64,000 bases of DNA from Cycas panzhihuaensis. Its lineage: Eukaryota; Cycadophyta. The position numbers and the translations under genes are program-made. Position 1 is the stretch's first letter, and each line of letters starts with the position of its first letter. The stretch spans positions 92,449,741 through 92,513,740 of the forward strand of contig CM041465.1 in the NCBI GenBank assembly GCA_023213395.1. The letters are read 5' to 3'. Below the pieces are notes generated by a model. That model saw only the letters and a list, made by a program, of their open reading frames with translations. It was not told the origin of the DNA and made no database searches. Positions 1 to 12,540 of this stretch are shown here, in pieces.

Positions 1-2560
1 AAATTGATTGTCATTTATTTCTCATTATATCAATACATTGTTCAAGATATTTTTTTGCTTGCTCTAAATGGCCATCATATTTATGAAGTTCATAATTTTT
101 TTTAGCATAGGTTAAATCTCCTTGCATATTTCTTTCTATTTGTAGAAGTTATAGTTACACTTCTTCCTCTTCTCCATTATCTTTATCTGAAGAATCTATG
201 CACAACTCTAGATGGTAGCATAAGGCCAATTTTATATTTTCTCAAGTATTATGAAGCAAGTTCAACATGTAAGATGGCAAATGACTACTTGGCAAGGTTG
301 ATTGCATTTGAAATGTTGTTTATGAGCAAGGGTTTATTGTTGATTATGTTGTGGTTATGGTGGATGATGCTTTTCCTTCATCTTCAATTTTTTCTATTTG
401 TGGTCCATCCAAGCATAAGGGAAAAGTAATTGTCTCTTTTCCTGCTGGTAATGTAAATATATATTTTCCCCAATCTTGGATGGCTTCTTTAGCTAACAAA
501 TGTCTCAATAAAGTTGGGTAAGTCTTCTTTTGGCCTTACATCCTAACCACTGCAAAATCTAACAATACAGTAACATCTACAACAGTTACTTGGATATTCA
601 GTAATGTATCCATGGGCCTTATCTATAATTGGTTGGCCAACCTAATTGAATAGTTAGGGACAATCCCATTGGGTCTTTCTAAGGCTATCTAAGAGGATTA
701 TGGTAATACATTCACCCATGGCCCTCCATTGATAATTGTCTTACATAAGGGTTGTTAAAAAAACTATTATTAGGGCTCTTGGATACACTCTAGTATTCTT
801 AATAGCCCTTAGTATTAGTTTTTTAATTTGCTCCAGTGCTAATTGTGAACCCACTATTTAAAGACAATCGATATAGGAATTGAAACTCCTAATTCACTAA
901 GCAAATATTTCACTATTTGTAATTATTTCCAAGGGTTTTTACCTTCTTATGTTGATTGTGTTTGATCCACTATTCTTTTGTAATGCAAACCTTTAAATCT
1001 CTGGTCCTATGAAGTTTTTCCTGTTGTTCTTCCTCCACGGTTTCTTGAAGAATTTTTACGGCTTCCTGCAGTCATTACTTTTCCAATGAAGGATCTACAA
1101 AATTATTTTTAAGAGGAGGCCTTGTTATCTTACTAGTACATGTTTGTAGATATGCAGGTGTTTCTTTATCTCAGACCACATTTACTGAAGTAGCATTCTA
1201 TATCTTAATATGCTTTGGGCAATTTACCCATTCATGATCTGTAAGTCTACACTCCTCATAAATAAATTCTCTTCTTTTCTTCTTCAGTGGATATTCAGAT
1301 TTATAGTGCCTCCGTCTTTGACATAAAAAACAATGAATTGGCCTTGGCTTTTCTTTGTATTGCTTCATCACCCCCACATTCTATTTTTTGCGAATATATA
1401 ATGTGGACTTCTCCTTTGTTTTTTTTTAGTTTGAAAAAATATTCTTAAGTATTATAATTATTTCATTGATAATTATCACACCATTTTGAAGATCTGTTAT
1501 GTTCTTTTCTTTAGATGTCCTTGCTATTTGTAAGGTGGGGGACACCAAATATTTTCTCTTGATTTTTCCATTTGTAGATGAGACAGTTCTACATGTAGCT
1601 TTTCTAACTCCTGATTCTGTTGCATACTTGATGGAGTAGAAATTAATGGTTGTTACTTTAACGCTTCTACCTCCTCCTTCAAGGTTTCAATTTCTAGGTT
1701 CATACCCATTTATGGTATTTACAAGAGTTGTGTCCCAATGCCTATTATTGGAGAATATATTGAAGATTGCATTGTCATTTGGGAGTATGCTGACTTCGTT
1801 TAATTTTTAAATTTTAAAGTTAACTCCCTTGCTCGTAATTATTCATCAGATGTAACATTACTTTATCCCTAAGTTGCGGTATCAATCTCCTACACAAAGT
1901 ATTTCATGGTAAGCATGGGATTTATTATCATAGCAGACTGTATTTTATTCATGATAACTCTCATTCTTCTATCAAAATCATTAACAGATTTTCTAAGATA
2001 TTATCAAATCTTCTTTAAAGCCTGTAAGATAGCTGTTGGATCCCTAAGCTTACAGAATCTGTTAAAAAATTGTTCTTGTAATTAATTCTAATTCAATTGT
2101 TGTGCTGCTACGTATTGGAACCATGTAATTGCTAATCCTTTCAATGTTGAAAAAAAAAGGGCTTTTATTTCACTTTGATCCATAATTTTTTAAATTTGAA
2201 CTATATTTTTTAATAAAGCCAGATGATCACTTAGATCTATAGATGCATCAAATTTCCAAATCTTAGTCATGTAATTACATGATAAGAAAAGACGAGTAAT
2301 ATCCTTTATAACCTCATTACAATTACTAGGGGTAGTTTTATTTATAAATATTTTTTGTAATTATCAAAATTCAAATATGGTATTTTTCATATTTATATTC
2401 TCATGCAATTTCTAAATTCTAGAACAATTATCCCTATTAGAGTATTCATTGTTCCCATTAGAATAGTTGTCCCCATTACAATTTTCAAGGGTTGCATTTT
2501 GGGGGAAAATAAAAGAAAGAGCTTAGTTTTTCTTTTAGGGCAAGTTAATTTGAGCAAAAT
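1..2560 (-). mobile_element. Decayed Ty3/gypsy gag-protease remnant, entering from the left edge
   Basis: Conceptual translation of the minus strand, with stops and frame changes, gives three recognisable pieces in the correct order. Around 2310-2000 is a Retrotrans_gag core with the signatures KFDASIDLSDHL, TLKGLAITWF and FFNRFCKLRDP. Around 1340-1220 is a zinc-knuckle segment, CFLCQRRRHYKSEYP, with the last Cys replaced by Tyr, followed by a second Cys/His cluster (CRLTDHEWVNCP). Around 720-440 is the C-terminal half of a retropepsin-like domain, with a degenerate form of the usual LLGRPWL motif followed by EAIQDWGKYIFTLP. Reverse transcriptase would lie beyond the left edge. No LTR is visible on the right. 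Frames are broken throughout, so this is a fossil. A pararetroviral origin was considered, but the gag and protease resemble plant gypsy elements more. Confidence 0.65.
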
Positions 2561-3588
<1,028 letters not shown>

Positions 3589-3889
3589 ATAAAAATTTAC
3601 AATTCTTCTATAACTTGTTCTATATTCATTTGTGTATATTTCATTCTATTGCGTATTCTTTACCTTATCATATACTCATCTCTAATTCATTAATCAATTC
3701 TTATTGGGTCCATTCTCCATTGTTTATTAGTTTCTACATTTTTTTCAACATGTTATCATAGCTAACAATAATAATAATGAGTCGTTAGATTTACGTTAGG
3801 ATTTTCACCTAATTGTTGGTGGCAGGTTGTTTATGCTTGCAAATGTTCTTATGAGGTGTCATCTTAACTAATTTTTTTGTGGGCCTATT

Positions 3890-6254
3890 CATTAAAGGCA
3901 TGCAAAGTGCTCTAACTAGAAAAGAAATAGCCTTAGTGTGCTGGAAAAGGTATGTGCTCTAAAAAACTAAGAGGGCCTCAATATCAAATGACTAAAGCCC
4001 TTTACTAAATTTATTAATGCCAAATTATTATGGAGATGGTTGAAAAAGAACTTAGTGTTATGGACTCAAATCTAGAAAGAATAATACACTAGCCCTTTAG
4101 ATTAAGACGATATAATTAGATTGCTTGATCCCTTAGGAGGCTTAGTTGTTTTGAATAGGGTTATCCACAGGATAGATATTATATAAACTAGTAACTTCTA
4201 GGAGATTAGGAATGGTGAGAAGGCATTATTTTGGAAACACTCATGGGATGATTTGAGCTTCTCATAAACCAAGTTGATATGGCCAATACTAGAGAGGTTT
4301 CTTGAAGAGGGGTGCATTCAAGTTAGAGATTATTTGGTAGCTAAATTTGGCAGTGATGATATAATGAATGTTATTAACAAATTGTAGAAAATGTCAAATA
4401 ATTGGCTAAAATAACTACCTTAGGAAGATAAAGAGAGGTTGTGGGACCTTCTCCTAAAAATAGTCCTCCCTGTTAGATATGGATAAAACATTCCAAGATA
4501 CGGTTCCAATGGGAAAGGTAATTTCTCAATCAAACAAGCTTATAGTTTTTGTATTGTAAACGAGGGAAGTTCAAGCTCTTAAGGTTTATGGAAGAGAATC
4601 TAGCATCTAACCTATGGTCTAAAATATCTGTCATTTTATGGTTAATGTTCTATAATGGTATTTTAACATGAAAAATTTTGACAAGAGAAAAATAATAGCC
4701 CTTCAATATGTGTAACGTGTGCCAGTTCACAAGAAAATATTACTCATCTATTTTTAAAGTGCCAAGTTCTTTTAGATTTTCAATTAAGAGAGGAAATAAG
4801 ATTCAATAATTCTTTGAAGTATGTAGGAAATATAAGGTTCAAGGATCCTTAAGAGAGGGTGGGACCTTGTTTTAAAATTCATAATGTGGAATCTTTAGAA
4901 GGAACATATCAAGGGAGGAAGAAATCAAATTGAAGCTTATGAGTAAAAAAAAAAACTTATAAATTAATCAAAATTTAGAAAATAAATTAAAAAGAAGTTA
5001 AAATCACTAGGAGCCTTCTAAGGAATATGTATTCAAAGCTAACTTCAATGGAACGTTTAAGGATAACCCAGGTAGGGCAAGCATAGGGGATATAATTAGA
5101 AATCATGTTGGAAAAGCTAAACATATTTTTGCTTAAAAGATTGGAGAGGCCATAAAAAATGTTATTGAAAATTATCGCAATCTTAGAGAAAATAATTATC
5201 CTAAGTAAACAGCTTGAGGAACTAAACTTCAATCATGTTAAAAGAGAAGCAAATACGGTAGTCAACCTTTTGACAAATGTAGAAGCAGAAAGCCAATTGA
5301 GAGAAAAGGACCTAAACTCAACCTTGGAAGAGATCACCAACTTGAAAATAACCTAGGTAGGGCAGGCATAGGGGATATAATTAGAAATCATGTCGGAAAA
5401 GCTAAATATATTTTTGCTTAAAAGATTGGAGAGGTCACAAAAAATGTTATTTAGGATTATCACAATCTTGGAGAAAATAATTATCCAAAGCAGTTTGAGG
5501 AATTAAACTTCAATCATATTAAAAGAGAAGCAAATGCAGTAGTCAACCTTTGACAAATGTAGAAGCAAAAAGCCAATTAGGAGAAAAGGAACTAAACTCA
5601 ACTTTCGAAGAGATCACCAACTTGAAAATAACCTAGGTAGGGTAGGCATAGGGGAAACAACTTGGAAAAACTAACATATTTTTGCTTAAAAATTTGGAGA
5701 GGCCACTAAAAATGTTACTAAGGATTATCACAATCTTGGAGAAAATGATTGTCTTAGGTAAACAATTTGAGGAACCAAACTTCAATCATGTTAAAAGAGA
5801 AGTAAATGCAATAGTCAACCTTTTGACAAATGTAAAAAGCCAATTGAGAGAAAAGAAACTAAACTCAACCTTAGAAGAGATCACCAACTTGAAAATTAAA
5901 TGGACCATTATTTAGGTTCTAGAGAATGATATCAAAATGTTAAAATAAAATTTATAAAAACTTTATATTATAAGGGAAAACAAGATTAGAATTAATTGAT
6001 TCTACATGGTTTTGAAAATGGTTAATGCACTCTTTATTTTTGTTGATTTGCTACTTAAGCTTTTACTAATAGAATAGAATAAGAAAGCAAATATATAAGG
6101 GGGAAAGAAAAAAGTATATGATCAAATATAGCCCTAAGGATTTAGCCCATCTTATCATATTCTTCTTTTGAGTGAGTGTTTCTTTTGTAACCCTATTATA
6201 AACTTTTATTGTATTTTAATATGATTCTTTCCTTTACCAATTAAAAAAAAAAAA
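3890..6254 (+). mobile_element. LINE (plant L1 type), 3' half with poly(A) end
   Basis: The plus strand translates, with many stops, as the distal part of a plant LINE ORF2. Around 4490-4790 is a zf-RVT region: RYGSNGKGNFSIKQAYSF, then a segment reading ILTREK with a C..C pair, then ENITHLFLKCQ. From about 5045 there is an RVT_3-type RNase H domain, starting with KDNPGRASIGDIIRNHVGKA (family form FDGASKGNPG...GGVIRD) and ending with NFNHVKREANTVVNLLTN (family form HVPREANKVADLLA). A 3' UTR follows, ending in a poly(A) run at 6243-6254. The 5' part (endonuclease and RT core) is absent, as is typical of 5'-truncated LINE copies. The RNase H segment is triplicated in tandem (separate entry). Confidence 0.75.
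5071..5902 (+). repeat. Three tandem copies of a ~280-bp LINE RNase H segment
   Basis: Units start at the same word (GGTAGGG) at 5071, 5356 and 5636, so the first two are 285 and 280 bp long. The third ends near 5902 and lacks about 20 bp near its start. Each contains the HVKREAN-type motif and a shared tail ending CACCAACTTGAAAAT. Units differ by scattered substitutions and small deletions, so the amplification is not recent. Confidence 0.85.
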
Positions 6255-6649
6255 GCCATAGTATCATAGCTATACCATATAAAAATTCTAATAATATCTT
6301 TTTCTTTTTTTGAAGATAAAATATATTATTAAATTATAAACTTAATACAATACAAAGCGCTGGAAAACCCAAGAATTAGAAGCGCATGCTAACCCATTCT
6401 TTGACATGCAGAGTGCTTAAGATAACAAAATTAGAATATAGATTTTTCTTCAGCATTTTGCGAAGAGAAGTAAAGTAGGAGTTACGAGACAGATAAAACA
6501 AAATATCATTTCTTATGTGCCCAAAAGTTTGATTGAAGGACGAGATAACTTTTTAAAAGTATGTTGTAGTATGAATTTTCCAAATTTTATGTCGAGTGAC
6601 TTTAAGAAAAAGAAACCAAAGGTTTATCAAATGATAGCAAATTTCAAGC

Positions 6650-6787
6650 CAAACATAAGTCGGAGCTTAGCTACTTTTGCACCTTTTGTTAAACAATAAT
6701 TAGTTTCTGCAAATTACCTGAATAAAGGATCTCTTATTTGGAATTATATCGTGGTAGCTTGGGATATCCTTCATCACAATACAATAC
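6650..6787 (+). repeat. Left arm of an inverted repeat inside the LINE
   Basis: Nearly the reverse complement of 7452-7590. On the plus strand it reads FAPFVKQ, then NYLNKGSLIWNYIVVAWDIL; the right arm reads ALFVKQ, then NYLNKGSLIWNHIVVAWDIL on the minus strand. The best-matched core is about 100 bp (6687-6787). Confidence 0.85.
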
Positions 6788-7451
6788 ACGATTAATCAAG
6801 AATGAAGAGACAATTAACCATTGCAAATCAATGAAGCCATGGTCCAAACCAAAGATCTGAAAAGTAGTATACCAAATGTCTAAAATTCGGGGGCAATGCC
6901 ACTAAATGTGATTGAAATTGTCATCTTGAACACCACAAACTACATAGTATGATTGACGGCTCACATTCCACTGGGCCCAAGTATGTTGGAATGTGAAAGC
7001 CTTATGCAAGATCCTCTGAAGCACATTGTACTTAGGTTGAGCTTGTTTACACCATATCCAACTCTATTCTGCTTGAAGATGACAATGGTAAAATTGTTAA
7101 CTATGTAATAAGTAATAAAATCTGTAGACTTGAACACATGACCCCTAGATAGAAACCTAAGACCTTCCTTCCTCCTCCTCAAGGTCTTTAGAGGCAATAA
7201 GAGAATCAATTTGCCGCATGAAAAAATTAAGATTATCTGCCATTTATAGAAGTAAAGGTTTAGGATGAGAGTTGAGCTTCGTCAAGAGTTCAACAAAATC
7301 CTTTTAACAAAGCTAATCAAAGTAAGCCAATTGTGAGAGCTGAAAAATGAACTAACAGAGCAAAATCATAATGAGTAATTAAAGGGGAAAACCCAAGAAG
7401 TAACCATTTATCTTTCCAATAATTGACCTGACATCTAGTTGAACTAAGAGA

Positions 7452-7590
7452 GAATATTGTATTGTGATGAAGGATATCCCAAGCTACCACGATATGATTC
7501 CAAATAAGAGATCCTTTATTCAGGTAATTTGTAGAAGCTAACTATTGTTTAACAAAAAGTGCAAAATAATACTTCCTCCTAACAATATGA
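7452..7590 (-). repeat. Right arm of the LINE inverted repeat
   Basis: Pairs with 6650-6787. It is in the same orientation as the surrounding LINE, so the left arm is the inverted copy. About 660 bp of LINE zf-RVT sequence separates the arms. Confidence 0.85.
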
Positions 7591-8899
7591 GCCCATTTCT
7601 TCCCTCCAATGTTAAAGGGCTTTTCTAAAGTCATCCAAATTGAATAAATTTGTGTTTAATTTGAAAACAGTCTTTCCTATATTGGGATAATTAGTTCTAG
7701 ATGAAAGTTGAATTTTAATAGGGACATGGTCAAATAAAACCATTATATTAACTGAAATATATTGGTACTAGACAATTGAATTAATAAGCGAATTGGATAT
7801 ATAAACTCTGTCTAATCTTTTCGCTATGCAACTGCTCCCCTGTTGATTATTGGTCCAGATAAATTTCAAAGGCCCATTCCAAGGAAGTTCAAAAAGGTCC
7901 AAAAAATCTTTAAGATCAATAAAAGTTGAATTATACTTTTAATAAGGTCTTTTGAACTTGCCACCTAAATTTTCATTAGGATATTTCACAAAGTTAAAAT
8001 CCCCTAGAATAAGAATATGGTCAAAATCTGCTTGGAAATTATGAAAGGCATTTGCCAAAGCTTGCCATGAGTCATATATGACCCGTCATCCATAGAGGCG
8101 TCGGCTCCAATAACCCAGCAAGCAAAATGATCCTTCTCCATTTTCAAACATAACTAATCTTTAAACGGACTTGTAATATGTTAAAGCATTTCTCATTGAT
8201 TATTCTACAAAATATTAAGCCCTATGACGAGTCGATCAGAGATAATCGTTTTCCATTGAGCTGACAACCATATACTACGAACAATATATCTCATGTTATC
8301 AACAGACACAATATGAGTTTCTGTCAAAATGAGAAAATGATGCCAAATTATACATTTTAGCTTCAAACGTTTAAGAAAATGAATGGGACCAATACCCCTG
8401 ATGTTCCAGGTTATTGCTAAAAGATTATTTTTGTCCATTTAATTGAGAGAGATTGATACGTGCTAAAGATTTGAGACGAGTACAATGCGAAATATCTTGG
8501 TTGTTAGGAACATGGTGCTAAGCTTGATGAGTATTCACATTAGGAAGATTTAACCATTGAATTTTTAGAACATGCTCTAAAGAATATGTTTCCTCCATAA
8601 GCATGTCATCTGAGTTCTCTCAGGAGTGTCCAAATCCGAGAACTACAACAATTTCAAAAACTTGATCTTAGGTGGGAGAAGTTGCTTTTAGCCTTTTTTA
8701 AAGTTGATCTCTAGAATAATTAAAGTCTAATTGTGGGGGTTTAAAAGGTGCTCATCAAAATGCTCGTTATTAGTTAATAATGCTAATAACTAAGAGGATG
8801 AAAAATAATATGGTAGAAGCACACAACTTGCATAAGCCCATGCAATGATGGAGAAAGCAAACCCAAACACACATGGAACATTAAAAAAAAAAAAAACCT

Positions 8900-9228
8900 A
8901 TGGTAAAATTAGCCTAGAGACAAAATAGAGAAAATGCATATACAATTCAAATAGTGTAAACCCACAAAGTAATAAATAAGGTGACAAATAAAGAATATGC
9001 AACATTAAAAGAGGGTTGGCTCTCAAATACAAATTAGGCAAGACCTACGTTAGCCTACAAAGTAACATAGAAGTAACACAAAGGACATGAAAAAAATCAC
9101 AAGAAGATTAGCAATAACACAAAATAAAGAAATAGGCATCCAACTCAAATAGTGTAAACCCACAAGGGGAAGGAAAGTGACAAACAAAGAACACACAAGA
9201 TAGCAAGAGGATTAACTCTAATACCAAT
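8900..9228 (-). repeat. Duplicated leader of a short-LTR copia-type element, with primer site
   Basis: Read on the minus strand, 9215-9228 is ATTGGTATTAGAG, a near match to the initiator tRNA-Met primer site TGGTATCAGAG. A degenerate second copy of the same block lies at about 8945-9046; the shared words are CAAATAGTGTAAACCCACAA and the primer-site neighbourhood. No coding sequence is recognisable. Confidence 0.5.
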
Positions 9229-9391
9229 TGCAAGGACATGCTACATTAAACACAAATTAACAAGTGAACAAACAACATAGATGGATTACCCCATCACCCT
9301 GTAACTACTACTAGAGACCCTACTTCATATTGAAAGCAATACTTTAAAGAGGTACAAAAATGCAAATAACTATAATGCCAATTATTTGATG
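9229..9391 (-). mobile_element. Short (~163 bp) copia-type LTR
   Basis: In minus orientation a purine tract (TTAGGAGGGG, about 9393-9402) is followed by about 163 bp ending CCTTGCA, and then by the primer-like sequence ATTGGTATTAGAG. A polypurine tract on the 5' side and a primer site on the 3' side means this LTR is bordered by internal sequence on both sides, as in tandem LTR-internal-LTR arrays. The expected TG at the 5' end is not visible, so the left boundary is approximate. Confidence 0.45.
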
Positions 9392-9404
9392 CCCCTCCTA
9401 AGCT

Positions 9405-9657
9405 ATTAGTCCTATAAAAATTGCATTGCTTATATCATAATAAAGAGGCCAATTTCTCAATCAATTATCACTATAACTAAGAAAAGGGTATAACCCTTAA
9501 TCGTATGTTTTTTGCAATAACACCTAAAGCATGAGAGATTAGTCCTATAAAAATTCCATTGCTTATATCATGATAGAGAGGCCAATTTCTCAATCATCAC
9601 TATAGCTAAGAGAAGGGGATAATCCTATGTTCTTTGCAATAACATCTACAACATGAA
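9405..9657. repeat. Tandem duplication, ~130-bp unit
   Basis: Two copies begin ATTAGTCCTATAAAAATT at 9405 and 9538 and run in parallel through GAGGCCAATTTCTCAATCA and TTTGCAATAACA. The second carries small deletions. They lie on the polypurine side of the short LTR, so they probably belong to the 3' internal part of that element. Confidence 0.8.
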
Positions 9658-9659
9658 TT

Positions 9660-12540
9660 AATAACATGTAAAAACATTTACCCAATATGTTAATTAAAAC
9701 CTCAATGAAAATAAAGAAAGTAATATGCATAACAAAGGATATCATGAACAATGACTTCCCAAGATAGATATAGAAGTAAAGCAAACTTTAAATGCTCAAA
9801 TAAGAAATTTTAAGTGGGCAATAAAGTTAAGCTATTTTCCATTTTTAATTAAGAAATTATACTAAATTAAGGCTTAAATACCACAAACCTTCTAGAATGC
9901 TATGAAGGGAGGATATTTAACTTAATATACAAAATAAACTTATCACAACTAAGAATTCATAAAATATATTTTTATTAAATTATATATATATATTCTTGAT
10001 ATAAGCCATTTAATTAATTAAAATGAGTTTACTATGAAACTCAAGTTAAAACTAAATAAACTTCTTGCAATAAACATATTACTACATAAAATTGAGAAGA
10101 TTCTATGGATTTATAATCTTAAAATGTTTGCCACATAATATTCATGTAATTTATAATATAGATAATAGCAAAACTAATAAAATACATCTTAAAATCAAGA
10201 TAAAGAGAATGTAACATGATTCAACAAACAAACCCTTTAAAAACCACATACATATAAAAACTATAGATGCAAAATCTCTAAGCAACAATATAATACTTAA
10301 ACACACCTAATCCACTATAAATGAAAAACTATAATATTAAATAAATGCTCCTAATAACCCTTTACATAATTAAATATTATTCTAACATACTCTCATGATG
10401 TTTAGTTTTGTAACATCTAATATGTATCACTCTAGTTATATGCTACAAAAAAAACATTTGTCCTTCTAACACACACCATTAATCAAATTAAATCATTTGG
10501 TATACACTTCCATTTAAGCTACAATCTTGAAAATGTAAACACAAAGATGGGTTTCCTAAAGACAATTTAACAAGTTCTACCTTAAATATACCTAAAGTCA
10601 TAAACACATTTTTGAGCAATGCTAATTTTACAAGGACTTTTTAAAATACAACATTAAAACACCCCAAATAATTCATATAAAATTTGAACAAAAAAAAACA
10701 TCTATGCTAGAGGATTGCTAGATCTAACCTAAAAATTGCATTCTCTCACCTGACACCATGCACTACCTAATAAAGATGAATGTTTTAGAACAAAACCTAG
10801 TGTCCTATGGCCTACATAAAAGAAACCAAAAACCATAAACACATTTTTATGTAATATTTAGTTTAAGCACGAGGGCCATCAGAAATGCACTTGAATGGAA
10901 AAAACTTCATGCAAGAGGATCGTTAGATCATCTTTAAAAAGTACATTCCATTATAACCAATGATAAGGGCATCAATGCTATCTATGTAATTCATAGATGA
11001 TCATTTACAAGACAAATGCGTTAATACTTATTAGAGAATGTCTTGTTAAACCCTAGTGCCTTCAATTATTTGAAAAATAATAATAGTTTATGATTCAAAG
11101 CATTAGAGGAAAGAAACAACTTTTTAATATCTTGTACGTTTTACATTTAATTTTTTATAATATCAAATCATTGCAACTAATATTAACATTGTTAAATAAT
11201 TTGAAATACGCATCACAACACAATTAAGAATTTGAGACACCTCAATATCCATTAAAGAAAATTCCCTTCCCTTCAATATATTATCAAATTTCCATTCAAC
11301 AACAGTGCATCTGTATAGACAGCATAACTCTTTAAATTGTTCTCAATACTCAGAATCGCATCAGACCATACCATATTTACAATCTTTTTACATATACAAC
11401 TCTCTTTCTAACTATTTGGAATCCATGTCACATGAAAAAAAAGAAAAAAATTAAGGAAGAAAAGTCCTCCAAAAACAACATTAATACCGTCACAGGAGAG
11501 GGACTTCCCCTTCACCGCCCAAACCTTAAAAAAAGCAAAAGCTAATAACGGTAATAATATTTTCTTAAATAGCAATACCTTCCAAATGCAGACCTATCTG
11601 TACACTGAAAATCATCTTCCTTTCAATAAAATAAAGAACTTAACGGGATCATTAACCACTTGCAAGAAAAACTTAAGCAACCGTACTAATAACTAAGAGG
11701 TTGCCACTTAAGTTGTACCCCATCTGATCATATTCATGTGACCAGAGAAGAAATGGCCCTCAAACTAAAACCCTTTAGCCCCATCCAAACGGAAACCAAT
11801 ATCATGGCCAAAAATAGGAGGCCCCGGATTCTGAAATTGCATCTTACAGCAGAGTTGTGCTGAACTCAGTTACAACGAATACAACGCCTTAGCCTCATCA
11901 CTTGTAAATCAAATTATCCAAAAACAATGAAATCCAATCCATATTATTGTAACGAAAATGCCAGAACCCAACTACCATAACACATTATCTTTCTTGATGT
12001 GCACAATTATCATGGTTATTCGAAGCAGAGAAAACTTATACTAAGATTAACATAACAAAGAACCGAAAACAAGAAGGCCCCCGGTAATCCTCCAAGACAT
12101 GGATAACCAAGAAAAATGAAAACGAATGGAACCCATCCATAATTTGGTATCAATATGAATCCTCCCTTAATCATTAATCATAATATAATATAACCCTTTT
12201 TGTGATGGTACAAACAGGTCTCTCCACCTTCCACCTTCAACAGCAACAACAATCACATGGTAATAATAAGATTGGGGCTCAAATCCCAACAACAACTCTC
12301 AAAAAAAAATAATAGTCTAACACCTTCTATGTGAACTCTTCTTCTATACAGGTGTTTTCTGTGTAGGGATCCAAAAGGAAAGGCATAGATTAACACATGG
12401 ATGGTGATGGTGTCCTCCTGAACTCCCAGAGAAAAAGGAAAAAGGTGTTGGAACGAAGAAAAGAAGAAATCCTAAGAGGTTCCATGGCAGTGGACCCCAG
12501 ATATGATGTAAAGCAGGGGAAACGGGCATGGTTGGGCAGT
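9660..12540. other. AT-rich region downstream of histone H1
   Basis: No coding signature, terminal repeats or RNA gene seen in 9660-12000. The last few hundred bases before 12540 are less AT-biased and probably hold the H1 3' UTR (minus strand), but I could not identify a polyadenylation site with confidence. Frames at 12344-12529 and 12390-12854 are out-of-frame shadows of H1 and its 3' flank. Confidence 0.5.

Larger units (their letters stand above)
6297..8760 (-). mobile_element. LINE, internally deleted and rearranged
   Basis: Minus-strand LINE. At its high-coordinate end, 8460-8760 looks like the ORF1/ORF2 junction. ORF2 begins at 8438 with NLLAITWNIRGIGPIHFLKR, the N-terminus of an EEP-type endonuclease, followed by LILTETHIVS and later RLDRVYISNSLINS and DHVPIKIQL (7650-7860). 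The reverse transcriptase core is missing: the sequence goes from the endonuclease straight to post-RT sequence (GSLIWNHIVVAWDILHHNTI, then NYWKDKW, 7350-7600) and then a zf-RVT stretch (RILHKAFTFQHTWAQ, VVCGVQDDNFNHI, HCPRILDIW) around 7050-6850. The 3' UTR ends in an A-rich tail, seen on the plus strand as T-rich DNA at about 6297-6313. A piece at 6500-6790 lies in the opposite orientation. Dead copy. Confidence 0.7.

Noticed and set aside
1-2560. Possible endogenous pararetrovirus, because of the zinc knuckle followed by a second Cys/His cluster
   Set aside because: The gag core and the LLGRPWL-like, DWGK-containing protease order fit plant gypsy elements better; no movement-protein signature seen.
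8900-9660. CRISPR-like direct repeats
   Set aside because: Only two copies per unit, degenerate, and explained by duplication of retroelement leader and interior in a plant genome.
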